This document shows positions 22,812 to 31,931 of a DNA stretch of 42,960 nt, one piece after another. How positions within the stretch are numbered: position 1 is the stretch's first letter; each line of letters opens with the position of its first letter. A model generated the notes under the pieces. That model saw only the letters and a list, made by a program, of their open reading frames with translations, made no database searches and was not told the origin of the DNA. Origin of the DNA: Amycolatopsis acididurans (GTDB lineage: Bacteria > Actinomycetota > Actinomycetes > Mycobacteriales > Pseudonocardiaceae); contig NZ_JAAXLS010000055.1 of assembly GCF_012328925.1 (NCBI RefSeq), forward strand, positions 1-42,960, in the 5' to 3' direction. Made by a program: the position numbers and the translations under genes.

Positions 22812-25529
22812 ATGGCCGCCCACGAAGTCAGTCCTGTTCGCTTCGAGCACCACGATCGCGCATTCGGCATCGGCACGGGAACGCCGCGCCTGTCGTGGCA
22901 GGTGGTCACTTCGGATCCGTCGTGGTCGCAAACGGCGTACGAGCTGGAGCGGGACGGGGTGGTCGTCCGGGTCGAGTCGGCGGAGCAGGTGCTGGTGCCG
23001 TGGCCGTTCGAGCCGTTGTGGTCGCGGGAGCAGGCCTCGGTCCGGGTGCGCGTGGCCTCGGGGAACGAGTGGACCAGCTGGAGCGAGGTGTCCACTGTGG
23101 AGATTGGCCTGCTGTCGCCGTGGGACTGGGCCGGCCGCTTCATCAGTCCGGCCACGATCGACGGACCGGCGCCGATCCTGTCCCACGACCTGGCGATCCG
23201 GCCGGGCGTGGTGTCGGCACGGTTGTACGCGACCGCCCACGGCGTTTACGAGGCGACGCTGAACGGGCAGCGGGTCGGGGATCAACTACTGGCGCCGGGC
23301 TGGACCTCCTACCGGCATCGCCTGCGCTACCAGACCTACGACATCACGCCCCTGCTGGTAGAGGGGACGAACAGTCTCGACGTGGTGCTCGGCAACGGCT
23401 GGTTCCGGGGCCGGATACGGCGTAGCGCGCCGTATGGCGACCGGCTGGGCCTGCTGGCGCAGGTCGAGATCGTCTACGCCGACGGCATCCGCGAAGTCGT
23501 CGGCACCGACACCTCTTGGAGCGCCCGCACCGGCGCGATTCAGGCCGACGACCTCTACGACGGCCAGGTCACCGACTTCACCGCGACCGCCGCAACGGAT
23601 CGCGTGGAGATCGTCGATGCCGACCTGGGGCGCCTGGTCGCGCCCGAAGGACCACCGGTGCGCGTCACCGAGATCCTGCCCGCGGTCAATACGTGGCAAT
23701 CCCCCTCCGGCAAGACCCTGGTGGACTTCGGCCAGAACCTCGTCGGCTGGGTACGGCTCCGCGTCCGCGGACCCGGCGAGATCACGGTCCGGCACGCGGA
23801 AGTCCTCGAAGGGGAGGAACTCGGGACCCGGCCGCTGCGGTCCGCCAAAGCGACCGATACCTACGTGCTACCCGGGGGCGAGCACATCGTCGAACCGAGG
23901 TTCACCTTTCACGGGTTCCGCTACGCCGAGATCAGCGGCGCCGCCGACTTCACCGCCGTAGCCGTCGTGGTCGGCACCGACCTGCGCCGCACCGGCTGGT
24001 TCGACTGCTCCGACCCGAACCTGAACCAGTTCCACCACAACGTGGTGTGGAGCATGCGCGGCAACTTCCTCGAGGTTCCCACCGACTGCCCCCAGCGCGA
24101 CGAACGTCTCGGCTGGACCGGCGACATCCAGGCCTTCGCCCCCACCGCCGCCTTCCTGTTCGACACGGCCGGCTTCCTCTCCGGCTGGCTGGCCGATCTC
24201 GCCTGTGACCAGCACCCCGACGGCACCGTGCCCCACGTCGTCCCCGACGTGGTGATCTCCTCGGCGCCCGCCGCCGCGGGCTGGGGCGACGCGGCGACGG
24301 TCACGCCGACGGTGGTGTATCAGAGCTATCGCGATCTGCGGATCTTGGAGCGGCAGTTCGACTCGATGAAAGCCTGGGTGGACAAAGTCGTGTCCCTGAC
24401 CACCGACAGCGTATGGGTCGGTGGCTTCCAGTACGGCGACTGGCTCGACCCCACCGCACCGCCCGACAACCCCTACGCGGCCAAGGCCCACCCCGACGTC
24501 GTCGCCACGGCCTGCCTCGCCCGCTCCGCCACAATCGTTCGTGACGCCGCCGAAGCCCTTGGACAGCAAGAAGAAGCGAAGCGGTACGCCGCCGTGGCCG
24601 CCGCGACGCGTGCGGCGTTCGCGCGGGAGTACGTCAGTGCCGGGGGCCGGATACTCAGCGAGGCGCCCACCGCCTACGCCATGGCGATCGAGTGGGACCT
24701 GCTTCCCACCACCGGGCAGCGGGACGGAGCGGCCCGACGGCTGGCCGACCTGGTGAAGGAGAACGGGTTTCGTGTCGCCACCGGATTCCTGGGCACGCCG
24801 CTGATCACCGACGCGCTGTGCACCGCCGGCCGGCCCGACCTCGCCTACCGGCTGCTGCTCGAAACCGGCTGCCCGTCCTGGCTCTACCCGGTCACGATGG
24901 GCGCCACCACGATCTGGGAACGCTGGGACAGCATGCTGCCCGACGGCACCATCAATCCCGGCGAGATGACCAGCTTCAACCACTACGCGCTCGGCGCGGT
25001 CGCCGACTGGATGCACCGGCGCGTCGCCGGACTCGCCCCAGCCGCGCCCGGGTACCGCCACATCACCGTCAACCCGGCCCCCTACCAGGCACTCAGCCAC
25101 GCCGGTGCCCGCCACCACACCCCCTACGGCGAAGCTTCCGTCGCCTGGAAGCGGGAAAACGGCCGGTTCACGCTGAACGTCACAATTCCGGTCGGCACCG
25201 ACGCCACCGTGCATCTGCCGGGCGCCGAGCCGGTGACGGTGGCTCACGGAAGCCACACCTGGACGACCGCCGATCCTTGTCACGACCGGGAGCGAGGCCC
25301 GATCGTCACGGTCCGCGAGCTCATCGATGACGCGGAGCTGTGGAAGGACACGGTCGCCCTGCTGATGAAACACGGGCTGGGAAACGACGCCACGCAGATC
25401 GCGTCCACGTCGGCGCCCTACTTCGACTCCACTCCGCTGGACTTGCCGCTCCATTTGGCGCGACAGCAGGACTCGATCAGAGAACCCGACCAGGAAGCCC
25501 GCGAAGAACTGGAAAAACTGCTCCCCTGA
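22812..25529 (+). CDS. GH78 alpha-L-rhamnosidase
   Basis: 905 residues, with GGAGGG before the ATG. GH78 enzymes remove terminal alpha-L-rhamnose with inversion. The order is a fibronectin-like N-terminal domain, two beta-sandwich domains, the (alpha/alpha)6 barrel, then a C-terminal beta domain. The catalytic acid region reads PTDCPQRDERLGWTGD (about residue 422) and the base region ETGCPSWLYPVTMG followed by TTIWERWDS (about 690-708). There is no signal peptide, so it probably acts on imported or internally made rhamnosides. About 85 residues after the last recognisable domain (acidic, ending EEPDQ-type charged sequence) have no match I know. Divergent from the carboxyltransferase-rmlA operon. 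Confidence 0.92.
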   Translation: MAAHEVSPVRFEHHDRAFGIGTGTPRLSWQVVTSDPSWSQTAYELERDGVVVRVESAEQVLVPWPFEPLWSREQASVRVRVASGNEWTSWSEVSTVEIGLLSPWDWAGRFISPATIDGPAPILSHDLAIRPGVVSARLYATAHGVYEATLNGQRVGDQLLAPGWTSYRHRLRYQTYDITPLLVEGTNSLDVVLGNGWFRGRIRRSAPYGDRLGLLAQVEIVYADGIREVVGTDTSWSARTGAIQADDLYDGQVTDFTATAATDRVEIVDADLGRLVAPEGPPVRVTEILPAVNTWQSPSGKTLVDFGQNLVGWVRLRVRGPGEITVRHAEVLEGEELGTRPLRSAKATDTYVLPGGEHIVEPRFTFHGFRYAEISGAADFTAVAVVVGTDLRRTGWFDCSDPNLNQFHHNVVWSMRGNFLEVPTDCPQRDERLGWTGDIQAFAPTAAFLFDTAGFLSGWLADLACDQHPDGTVPHVVPDVVISSAPAAAGWGDAATVTPTVVYQSYRDLRILERQFDSMKAWVDKVVSLTTDSVWVGGFQYGDWLDPTAPPDNPYAAKAHPDVVATACLARSATIVRDAAEALGQQEEAKRYAAVAAATRAAFAREYVSAGGRILSEAPTAYAMAIEWDLLPTTGQRDGAARRLADLVKENGFRVATGFLGTPLITDALCTAGRPDLAYRLLLETGCPSWLYPVTMGATTIWERWDSMLPDGTINPGEMTSFNHYALGAVADWMHRRVAGLAPAAPGYRHITVNPAPYQALSHAGARHHTPYGEASVAWKRENGRFTLNVTIPVGTDATVHLPGAEPVTVAHGSHTWTTADPCHDRERGPIVTVRELIDDAELWKDTVALLMKHGLGNDATQIASTSAPYFDSTPLDLPLHLARQQDSIREPDQEAREELEKLLP

Positions 25530-25534
25530 ACAGC

Positions 25535-25570
25535 GAAGTGGACCCCGGCCGGTCAGCCGGGGCCCACTTC
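25535..25570. terminator. bidirectional hairpin terminator
   Basis: GAAGTGGACCCCGGC (25535-25549) pairs with GCCGGGGCCCACTTC (25556-25570) with one mismatch and a six-base loop. It fills the 48-base gap between the convergent rhamnosidase and hemD genes and can end transcripts from both sides. Confidence 0.85.
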
Positions 25571-25577
25571 ACAGAAC

Positions 25578-27110
25578 TCAGGAACGACGCGTCCGCTTGG
25601 CCTTCCGGGGCGGCGGGAGGGCGCCTTCGGCGCGGAGCTTGGCCGCGTGCGCCGCCAGGGCGTCCACCAGGTTGGGGATGTCCGCCTTCTCCGGCTGGAC
25701 GTCCACCCGCAGGCCGAACTCCACGGCGGTTTCCGCGGTCTTCGGGCCGATGCAGGCCACCAGGGTGCGGGTGTGCGGCTTGCCCGCGATGCCGACCAGG
25801 TTCCGCACGGTCGACGAGGACGTGAAGCACACCGCGTCGAAGCCGCCGGTCTTGATCATCTCGCGGGTCTCGGCCGGCGGCGGCGCCGCGCGGACGGTGC
25901 GGTACGCCGTCACGTCGTCGACCTCCCAGCCACGGTCCTGCAGGCCCGCGGACAGGGTCTCGGTCGCGATGTCGGCCCGCGGCAGCAGCACGCGGTTCAC
26001 CGGGTCCAGGATGTCGTCGTACGGCGGGAACTCCGCCAGCAGGCCATCGCTGGACTGCTCGCCCTTGGGCACCAGCTCCGGGTTGATCCCGAACGCCCGC
26101 ACCTTATCCGCCGTCGCCTCGCCGACGCACGCGATCTTCACGCCCGAGAAGGCCCTGGCGTCCAGCCCGAACTCCTCGAACTTCTCCCACACCGCGCGCA
26201 CCGCGTTCGCCGAGGTGAACACGATCCACTGGTACCGGCCGTCGACGAGCCCCTTCACGGACCGCTCCATCTGCGCGGGGCTGCGCGGCGGCTCGACCGA
26301 GATCGTGGGCACCTCGTGCGAGGTCGCGCCGTGGCCGCGCAGGCGATCGGCCATCTCGCCGGCCTGCTCCTTGGTGCGCGGCACCAGCACCTTCCAGCCG
26401 TACAGCGCCCGCGACTCCCACCAGGACAGCTTCGACCGCTGCGCCACGGCCTCGCCGACCGTCACCACCAGCGGCCCGACCAGCTCACCGGCGTCCTGCG
26501 CCAGCGTCGCCAGCGTGCTCTCCACCGTGCGCTGCGTGTTGATGGTGCCGTTCGACGTCACCGCGACCGGAGTCGTCGGCGCCAGCCCGTGCTCGACGAG
26601 CGCGCCGGCGGCCTCGGCGAGGTGGCTCGACGTCGCGTGCAGCACGATCGGCCCTGGCACCGCGGCGAGCCCGGCCCAGTTCACGTCACCGCGCACGTCC
26701 ACCTCGGCGTAGGTGCCGCCGAGCGCGATACCGGCGTAGGCGGGCACCGCGGTACCCGGCGTGACACCGGGGATGACCTCGAAGACGGCGCTCGTCTTCG
26801 CGACGGCCTGCACCTCGGCCACCACGGCCGGATGCGTCAGCGGGTCGCCGCCGACCAGGCGCAGCACGAGCCGCCCGGACTTGGCCTCGTTCGCGAGGTC
26901 CTTGGCGACCTCGCCCGGCTCACCGACCGCGGGCCGCACCTCGGCGTCGGCACTCGCCTCGGCGAGCACGCCGGCGGGCACGTCGGGGTCGGTCACCACG
27001 ACCTGGGCCTTGGCCAGCAGTTCCTGGGCACGTACGGTCAGCAATCCGGCGTCGCCGGGGCCGGAGCCCACGAACGCGACGCGCCCAGCGGTGTTCCGCG
27101 CGGGGGTCAT
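25578..27110 (-). CDS. hemD: fused uroporphyrinogen-III C-methyltransferase / uroporphyrinogen-III synthase
   Basis: 510 residues from ATG, with a GGAG site upstream. The N-terminal half (about 1-245) is a SAM-dependent methyltransferase: VGSGPGDAGLLTVRA, LRLVGGDPLTHP, VIPGVTPGTAVPAYAGI. The C-terminal half (about 260-495) is HemD: VLVPRTKEQAG, WIVFTSANAVRAVW, FTSSSTVRNLVG, CIGPKTAETA. HemD closes the tetrapyrrole ring; the methyltransferase diverts product to siroheme and cobalamin. The same fusion is Rv0511 in M. tuberculosis. The C-terminus ends in a basic tail (PPRKAKRTRRS). It follows hemC by 28 bases. Confidence 0.93.
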   Translation of the reverse strand: MTPARNTAGRVAFVGSGPGDAGLLTVRAQELLAKAQVVVTDPDVPAGVLAEASADAEVRPAVGEPGEVAKDLANEAKSGRLVLRLVGGDPLTHPAVVAEVQAVAKTSAVFEVIPGVTPGTAVPAYAGIALGGTYAEVDVRGDVNWAGLAAVPGPIVLHATSSHLAEAAGALVEHGLAPTTPVAVTSNGTINTQRTVESTLATLAQDAGELVGPLVVTVGEAVAQRSKLSWWESRALYGWKVLVPRTKEQAGEMADRLRGHGATSHEVPTISVEPPRSPAQMERSVKGLVDGRYQWIVFTSANAVRAVWEKFEEFGLDARAFSGVKIACVGEATADKVRAFGINPELVPKGEQSSDGLLAEFPPYDDILDPVNRVLLPRADIATETLSAGLQDRGWEVDDVTAYRTVRAAPPPAETREMIKTGGFDAVCFTSSSTVRNLVGIAGKPHTRTLVACIGPKTAETAVEFGLRVDVQPEKADIPNLVDALAAHAAKLRAEGALPPPRKAKRTRRS

Positions 27111-27138
27111 TGTGTTTCTTCTCCAGTAGCGATCTTTA

Positions 27139-28098
27139 TCAACGTGAGTTGCGGCCAGGACCGGACAGTGCACCGGCACCCAGGTCGAGCAGCTCCGCGG
27201 CCAGCTCACGGCCGAGGCGCTCCGCATCGCTCTTGTCGCCCACGGCCGAGGCGCGAATCAATTCCACGGACTCTCCGTCGAGTCCGGCGGCGGCGACCCC
27301 CCGCAACGAGATCCGCTCGATCACCGAGCCGTTCTCGTCGAGGTCCTCCACCACCTCGGCCAGCGCACCGACGGGCGCGCTGCAGCCGGCCTCGAGCGCC
27401 GCCAGCATGGCGCGCTCGGCCGTCACCGCGGCCCGTGTCACTTCATCGTCCAAAGTGGACTGAAGCAGGTGTTCGATGTCCACGTCGTCGACGCGGCACT
27501 CCACCGCCAGCGCACCCTGTGCGGGCGCGGGCAGCATCTGGATCGGGTCCAGGGTCTCGGTGATCTTGTCGGTCTTGCCCGTCCGGTCGAGGCCGGCGCG
27601 TGCGAGCACGACGGCATCCAGCTCGCCGTCGAAGACCTTGCCCATCCGGGTGTCGATGTTGCCCCGGATCGGGACCAGTTCCAGGCCGAGCCCGAGCGCA
27701 CGCAGCTGCGTGGTCCGGCGCAGCGCGCCCGTGCCGACCGTCGAACCGGGCGGCAGCTCGCCGAGCGTGAGCCCGTCACGCGCGATCAGCGCGTCACGCG
27801 GGTCGGCACGCGGCGGCACCGCGGCCAGCACGAGGCCGGACTCGGGCGCCGTCGGCAAGTCCTTGTACGAGTGCACCGCGACGTCGATCTGCTTGGCCTG
27901 CAGGGCGTCGCGCAGCGCCGAGGTGTACACCCCGACGCCGAGCTGGCTGACCGGCACACTCCGGTCGCGGTCGCCGGCAGTCGAAACCTTGACGATCTCG
28001 ACGTTCTCCCCGGCGCGCCGCAACGCGTCCGCGATCGTGCCGGTCTGCGCGAGAGCGAGAGCACTGCCTCTCGTCCCGATCCTGATGGTTCGTGTCAC
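27139..28098 (-). CDS. hemC: porphobilinogen deaminase (hydroxymethylbilane synthase) HemC
   Basis: 319 residues from GTG, overlapping the hemA stop (GTGA). HemC polymerises four porphobilinogens into hydroxymethylbilane. The dipyrromethane-carrying Cys is in LEAGCSAPVGA (about residue 237). RIGTRGSALALAQT at the N-terminus, VHSYKDLPT, and RGNIDTRMGKV are the usual substrate-binding segments. Length is normal. Confidence 0.96.
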   Translation of the reverse strand: MTRTIRIGTRGSALALAQTGTIADALRRAGENVEIVKVSTAGDRDRSVPVSQLGVGVYTSALRDALQAKQIDVAVHSYKDLPTAPESGLVLAAVPPRADPRDALIARDGLTLGELPPGSTVGTGALRRTTQLRALGLGLELVPIRGNIDTRMGKVFDGELDAVVLARAGLDRTGKTDKITETLDPIQMLPAPAQGALAVECRVDDVDIEHLLQSTLDDEVTRAAVTAERAMLAALEAGCSAPVGALAEVVEDLDENGSVIERISLRGVAAAGLDGESVELIRASAVGDKSDAERLGRELAAELLDLGAGALSGPGRNSR

Positions 28099-29414
28099 TT
28101 ACTTTCACCGTCTGTGTTGGGCTGCGGCGACGGGCTGGCGACCACGGCGGGCGAGGCCGGGTCCAGTTCGAAGAGTTCCCGCAGCGCGTTGGCGTAATCG
28201 GTGCCCTCCGCGTCTGCCGCGAGCTGCTTGACGCGCACGGTCGGCGCGTGCAGCAGCTTGTCGACGACACGGCGCACGGTGCGCGCGAACTCGTCGCGCA
28301 CTCCCGGCTCGAGCTCGGGCAGGCGGTTGTCCAGCCGCAGCAGCTCGGCGTCGACCACCTCGGCCGCCCGCCGGCGCAGCGCGGTCACGGTCGGGGTGAC
28401 CGCGGCGCTGCGCTGCCCGGCCAGGTACTCGCGCACCTCGTCGAGCACGATTCCGGTGGCGCGGGCGATCTGCCTTGCCGACGAGGTGCCGCCGAGGTCG
28501 TCCATCCGGTGGCGCACCGTCTCCAGGTCCACCACGCGCACGTCGGGCACCTCCGTGACCGCGGGCTCGACGTCCCGCGGCAGGCCGAGGTCGCAGATCA
28601 CCAGCGGCCGACCCGCGCGCGGCAGCACGTGCTCGGTGGCGAGCACGACGTCCTGCGCACCGGTGCAGCTGACCACGACATCGGCGTCGGCGACCCGGAT
28701 CGCCAGCTCGTCCATGGGGGCGGCGACGGCGGGAATGCCCTGCTCGGTGATGTTGCCCGCGAGCCGCTCGGCATTGGCGTAGGTGCGGTTGACCACGGTG
28801 ATCCGGCCGATGCCGGACTTGCGCAGGTGGCCGGCCGACAACGCGCCCATCGAACCGGCGCCGAGGATCACCGCGTGCTTGCCCGCGATGTCGGAGATCT
28901 CGCCGAGCGCCTCGGACACGACCGAAGCGCCGAGCGCGTCAAGGCCGGTCTCGGTGTGCACGCGCTTGCCGACGCGCAGCGTCGTCTGGATCAGCTCGTG
29001 CAGCGTGCGGCCGACGGTGCCCGCCTCGCGCGCGGTGGCGTAGGAGTTGCGCACCTGGCCGAGGATCTGGGTCTCGCCGACGACCATCGAGTCGAGCCCG
29101 GACGCGACGGAGAAGATGTGCTCGACGGCCGCGCCCGCGTAGTGCACGTACAGGTTGTCGTACAGCTCGTTGGCCGCGCAGCCCGCCTGCTGGCCCAGCA
29201 CCTCGGAGACGTCGGCGAGACCGCCGTGGAACGTCTCGACGACGGCGTAGACCTCGATGCGGTTGCACGTCGAAATCAGCATGACCTCGTTCACGTGCGG
29301 GGCCTGCTGCAGTTGGTGCAGCACCTTGTCCAGCTCTTCCGCCCCGACCGCGGCGCGCTCGAGCGTGCGCAGATCCGCGGTGCGATAGGACAACCCGACG
29401 GCCAGAACAGACAC
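28095..29414 (-). CDS. hemA: glutamyl-tRNA reductase HemA
   Basis: 439 residues from GTG, which follows the rex TAA with no gap. HemA reduces glutamyl-tRNA to glutamate-1-semialdehyde, the committed step of C5-pathway heme synthesis. The catalytic Cys is in ISTCNRIEVYAVVE (about residue 50), GETQILGQVRNSY follows, and the NADPH site is VILGAGSMGALSAGHL. A C-terminal dimerisation region of about 100 residues is present. Control by Rex is likely because the gene directly follows rex behind a Rex operator. Confidence 0.96.
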   Translation of the reverse strand: MSVLAVGLSYRTADLRTLERAAVGAEELDKVLHQLQQAPHVNEVMLISTCNRIEVYAVVETFHGGLADVSEVLGQQAGCAANELYDNLYVHYAGAAVEHIFSVASGLDSMVVGETQILGQVRNSYATAREAGTVGRTLHELIQTTLRVGKRVHTETGLDALGASVVSEALGEISDIAGKHAVILGAGSMGALSAGHLRKSGIGRITVVNRTYANAERLAGNITEQGIPAVAAPMDELAIRVADADVVVSCTGAQDVVLATEHVLPRAGRPLVICDLGLPRDVEPAVTEVPDVRVVDLETVRHRMDDLGGTSSARQIARATGIVLDEVREYLAGQRSAAVTPTVTALRRRAAEVVDAELLRLDNRLPELEPGVRDEFARTVRRVVDKLLHAPTVRVKQLAADAEGTDYANALRELFELDPASPAVVASPSPQPNTDGESK

Positions 29415-30206
29415 TTACCGCACCACCATTCCGTTGCCCACCGCGTGGGAACCGTTCGTATTGTCGGCGCGCCGGGCCACGTGGAACGACAGGATCTGCA
29501 GCTCCACAGCCAGATCCACCTTCCGTACCTCGACCTGCTCCGGCACCTGCAGCACGACAGGAGCGAAGTTAAGGATGCACTGAACCCCGCCGGCGACCAA
29601 GCGGTCACACACCGACTGCGCCGCGGTTGGCGGCGTGGCGATCACACCGATGGAGATGCCGCGTTCGGCACACACCGCCGGGATGTCGTCGAGGTGCGAG
29701 ACCGGGATGCCGCCGACAGGGACGCCCATGAGATCCGGATCCACGTCGAACAGCGCTTCGACGGGAAAACCCCGCCCGGGGAACCCGCCATAATTAGCCA
29801 ACGCATGACCGAGGTTTCCGATTCCGACCACGGCGACCTTGTGCTGGCGGGTCAGGCCGAGGGTGCGCTCGATCTGGCCGACGAGCACGCTCACCTCGTA
29901 GCCGACGCCACGCGTGCCGTAGGAGCCCAGGTAGGACAGGTCCTTGCGGAGTTTCGCGGAGTTCACGCCCGCCGCGCCGGCGAGTTCCTCGCTCGCGACC
30001 GTCGTGGCACCCTGCTCGGCCATCGCGGAAAGCACCCGCAGGTACACGGCCAGTCGCGCGACGGCCGCCTCGGGAATCGCTTTCGCACGGACCTGTTCGC
30101 CGTTGTCGGCGACCTCGACGGCGGGGATTTCGGCGGTGGGCGCGTTGTCCGCGTTGAGTTCGCGCGCGACGGCGGACCCGTTTCGCCGGCCACGCCGTGC
30201 CACCAC
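29415..30206 (-). CDS. rex: redox-sensing transcriptional repressor Rex
   Basis: 263 residues from the first of two adjacent GTGs; AGGAGG lies five bases before it. Rex senses the NADH/NAD ratio: NADH binding releases it from DNA. The winged helix (TTVASEELAGAAGVNSAKLRKDLSYLG) and GSYGTRGVGYEV are followed by the Rossmann motif VAVVGIGNLGHALANYGGF and the C-terminal swap helix (VDLAVELQILSFHVARR). About 50 residues precede the DNA-binding domain, longer than in Streptomyces and not conserved. A Rex operator is present upstream, so it is self-regulated with hemA, hemC and probably hemD. Confidence 0.96.
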   Translation of the reverse strand: MVARRGRRNGSAVARELNADNAPTAEIPAVEVADNGEQVRAKAIPEAAVARLAVYLRVLSAMAEQGATTVASEELAGAAGVNSAKLRKDLSYLGSYGTRGVGYEVSVLVGQIERTLGLTRQHKVAVVGIGNLGHALANYGGFPGRGFPVEALFDVDPDLMGVPVGGIPVSHLDDIPAVCAERGISIGVIATPPTAAQSVCDRLVAGGVQCILNFAPVVLQVPEQVEVRKVDLAVELQILSFHVARRADNTNGSHAVGNGMVVR

Positions 30207-30296
30207 GCCGGCCTCCTGTCCACCGTCGAGAAACTTCCACTTGACCCAGCGGGCGAAGTCGGGTTCGATGCCGGAGCCGCGCGGGGGTACTGCAAT

Positions 30297-30325
30297 ACGG
30301 TAGCCACTTGTGAACGCAGGCACAA
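30297..30325 (-). promoter_or_regulatory. rex promoter with overlapping Rex operator
   Basis: TTGTGAACGCAGGCACAA at 30308-30325 matches the Rex operator TTGTG-N8-CACAA exactly. On the minus strand TTGTGC (30325-30320) can serve as -35 and TACCGT (30302-30297) as -10 with a 17-base spacer, so bound Rex would cover the promoter. It lies about 100 bases before the rex start. Confidence 0.85.
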
Positions 30326-30386
30326 AGTCGCTGGTCGCAGGCATGACCAGAACCACATCGCGGTGATCCGTGACCCGTGGCGGTGG

Positions 30387-31907
30387 CTATGCGGCGCTGA
30401 ACGAGATCGTGTGCCAGCCGGTCGCCCCGTCCGGGACGACGTCGGCGATCTGATCGGTCTGCGTGTATCCCGTTCGGTCGGTGGCGCGAACCGTCACGGT
30501 GTGGCTGCCACGCGCGGCGTCGACCTCGGCCCACCACATGCGCCACGCGTCCGTCGTGACCTGCGCGGACAGCACGGCAGGCTGCCACGCGCCGTTGTCC
30601 AGCCGCACCTCGACCTTGTCGATGCCGGTGTGCTGCGCCCACGCGATCCCGGCGACCCGCACCTTGCCGGCGCGGACCCCGCCCGAGGGCGCGTCGATCC
30701 GTGACTCCGTCTTGATCGGCCCCTGTTCCGACCAGCCTCGCTGCAGCCAGTACGCCTGTTTCGCATCCCACGTCGTGACCTCGAGGTCGGTCACCCATTT
30801 CGTCGCCGACACGTAGCCGTAGAGGCCGGGCACGACCAGCCTGGCGGGGAAACCGTGCACCACCGGCAGGGGTTCGCCGTTCATGCCGATCGCGAGCATC
30901 GCCCCGCGGTCCGGTTCGAGCAGGGTCGAGACCGGGGTGCCTGCCGTGAACCCGTCGACGCTCGTGGACAGCACCTGCTGCGCACCCGGCCGCACGCCCG
31001 CCTCGTTGAGCAGGTCGGCGAGGTCCACGCCGATGAACCGCGCGGTCGAGATGTAGGGCCCGCCGACGGGATTGGACACACAGCACAGCGTGACGATCCG
31101 CTCGACCAGCGGCCGGTCACGGATGTCGGCGTAGGAGTAGCGCACCTCGCGATCGACCATGCCGTGGATACGCAGGCTCCAGTCCTCGGCTCGCACCTGC
31201 GGCACCACGAGCGCGGTGTCGATGCGGTAGAAATCGCCGTTCGGCGTGATGAACGACGGCGTGCCGAGCTTCGCGAAGTCGGCGTCCGCGGGAACCGGTG
31301 GCGCCGTCCTGGCCGGGACCAGTGGTGTGACGGCCTGGCGGGAGCTTTCCGCGTCCTTGCTGGACCCGAACCACTGCCCGACCGCTCCCGCGATGCCCGC
31401 GCCGATCGCGGCGAATAGGAACCGGCGGCGGCCGGTGGAGGTGTCCGTGGTCATTGCGGAGCGGTGCAGGAAACCGAAGATCCACACGCCGACGAGCAGG
31501 CTCGCCGCGGGCGCCGCCAACGCGATCTGCCCCAGGTCCGGCCTCGTGAGCACGGCCGCGATGCCCAGCGCCCCGAAGACGCCGATCAGCACCTGGCCCG
31601 GCAGCGGCCTGCGGGTCGAGATCAGCCCCGCGACCACCGCGAGCGCGATCATCACCACGGCCATGCCGCCCAGCAGGACCGCCTTGTCCGCCGTGCCGAA
31701 CGTGCTCGCGGCGAAGTCCTTCAGCCAGGCCGGGGTGAGATCGATCGCCGCGTTGCCGACGGCGAGGTAGGGCGAGGCGTTGCTGCCGACGAACGCCGCG
31801 ACGAGGTGCCCCGCGCCGAGCGCGGCCGCGAGCGCCAGCACACCGATCAGGCCCGCGACGGGACGGGACAGCCGGGGTGGCGTTGCTACGGGCGCGGTGG
31901 TCGTCAC
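30387..31907 (-). CDS. membrane-anchored molybdopterin-dependent oxidoreductase (sulfite oxidase family)
   Basis: 506 residues from GTG. Four or five membrane helices occupy about residues 15-185, with GRRRFLFAAIGAGIAGAVG as a final twin-arginine-like anchor. The oxidoreductase domain follows, with the molybdenum-ligating Cys in VTLCCVSNPVGG (about residue 274; two adjacent Cys, so which one binds is unclear). The C-terminal immunoglobulin-like Mo-co dimerisation domain (GVRAGKVRVAGIAWAQHTGIDKVEVRLD...) is complete. The substrate is unknown; nitrate- and sulfite-type members share this fold. It follows the glutaredoxin-like gene in the same direction and ends 180 bases before rex. Confidence 0.87.
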   Translation of the reverse strand: MTTTAPVATPPRLSRPVAGLIGVLALAAALGAGHLVAAFVGSNASPYLAVGNAAIDLTPAWLKDFAASTFGTADKAVLLGGMAVVMIALAVVAGLISTRRPLPGQVLIGVFGALGIAAVLTRPDLGQIALAAPAASLLVGVWIFGFLHRSAMTTDTSTGRRRFLFAAIGAGIAGAVGQWFGSSKDAESSRQAVTPLVPARTAPPVPADADFAKLGTPSFITPNGDFYRIDTALVVPQVRAEDWSLRIHGMVDREVRYSYADIRDRPLVERIVTLCCVSNPVGGPYISTARFIGVDLADLLNEAGVRPGAQQVLSTSVDGFTAGTPVSTLLEPDRGAMLAIGMNGEPLPVVHGFPARLVVPGLYGYVSATKWVTDLEVTTWDAKQAYWLQRGWSEQGPIKTESRIDAPSGGVRAGKVRVAGIAWAQHTGIDKVEVRLDNGAWQPAVLSAQVTTDAWRMWWAEVDAARGSHTVTVRATDRTGYTQTDQIADVVPDGATGWHTISFSAA

Positions 31908-31931
31908 GACCCCATTCTTCGCGCCGCCCCG

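Noticed and set aside
28092..30704. 870-residue plus-strand frame opposite hemA, hemC and rex
   Set aside because: Antisense to strongly conserved genes; a GC-skew artefact.
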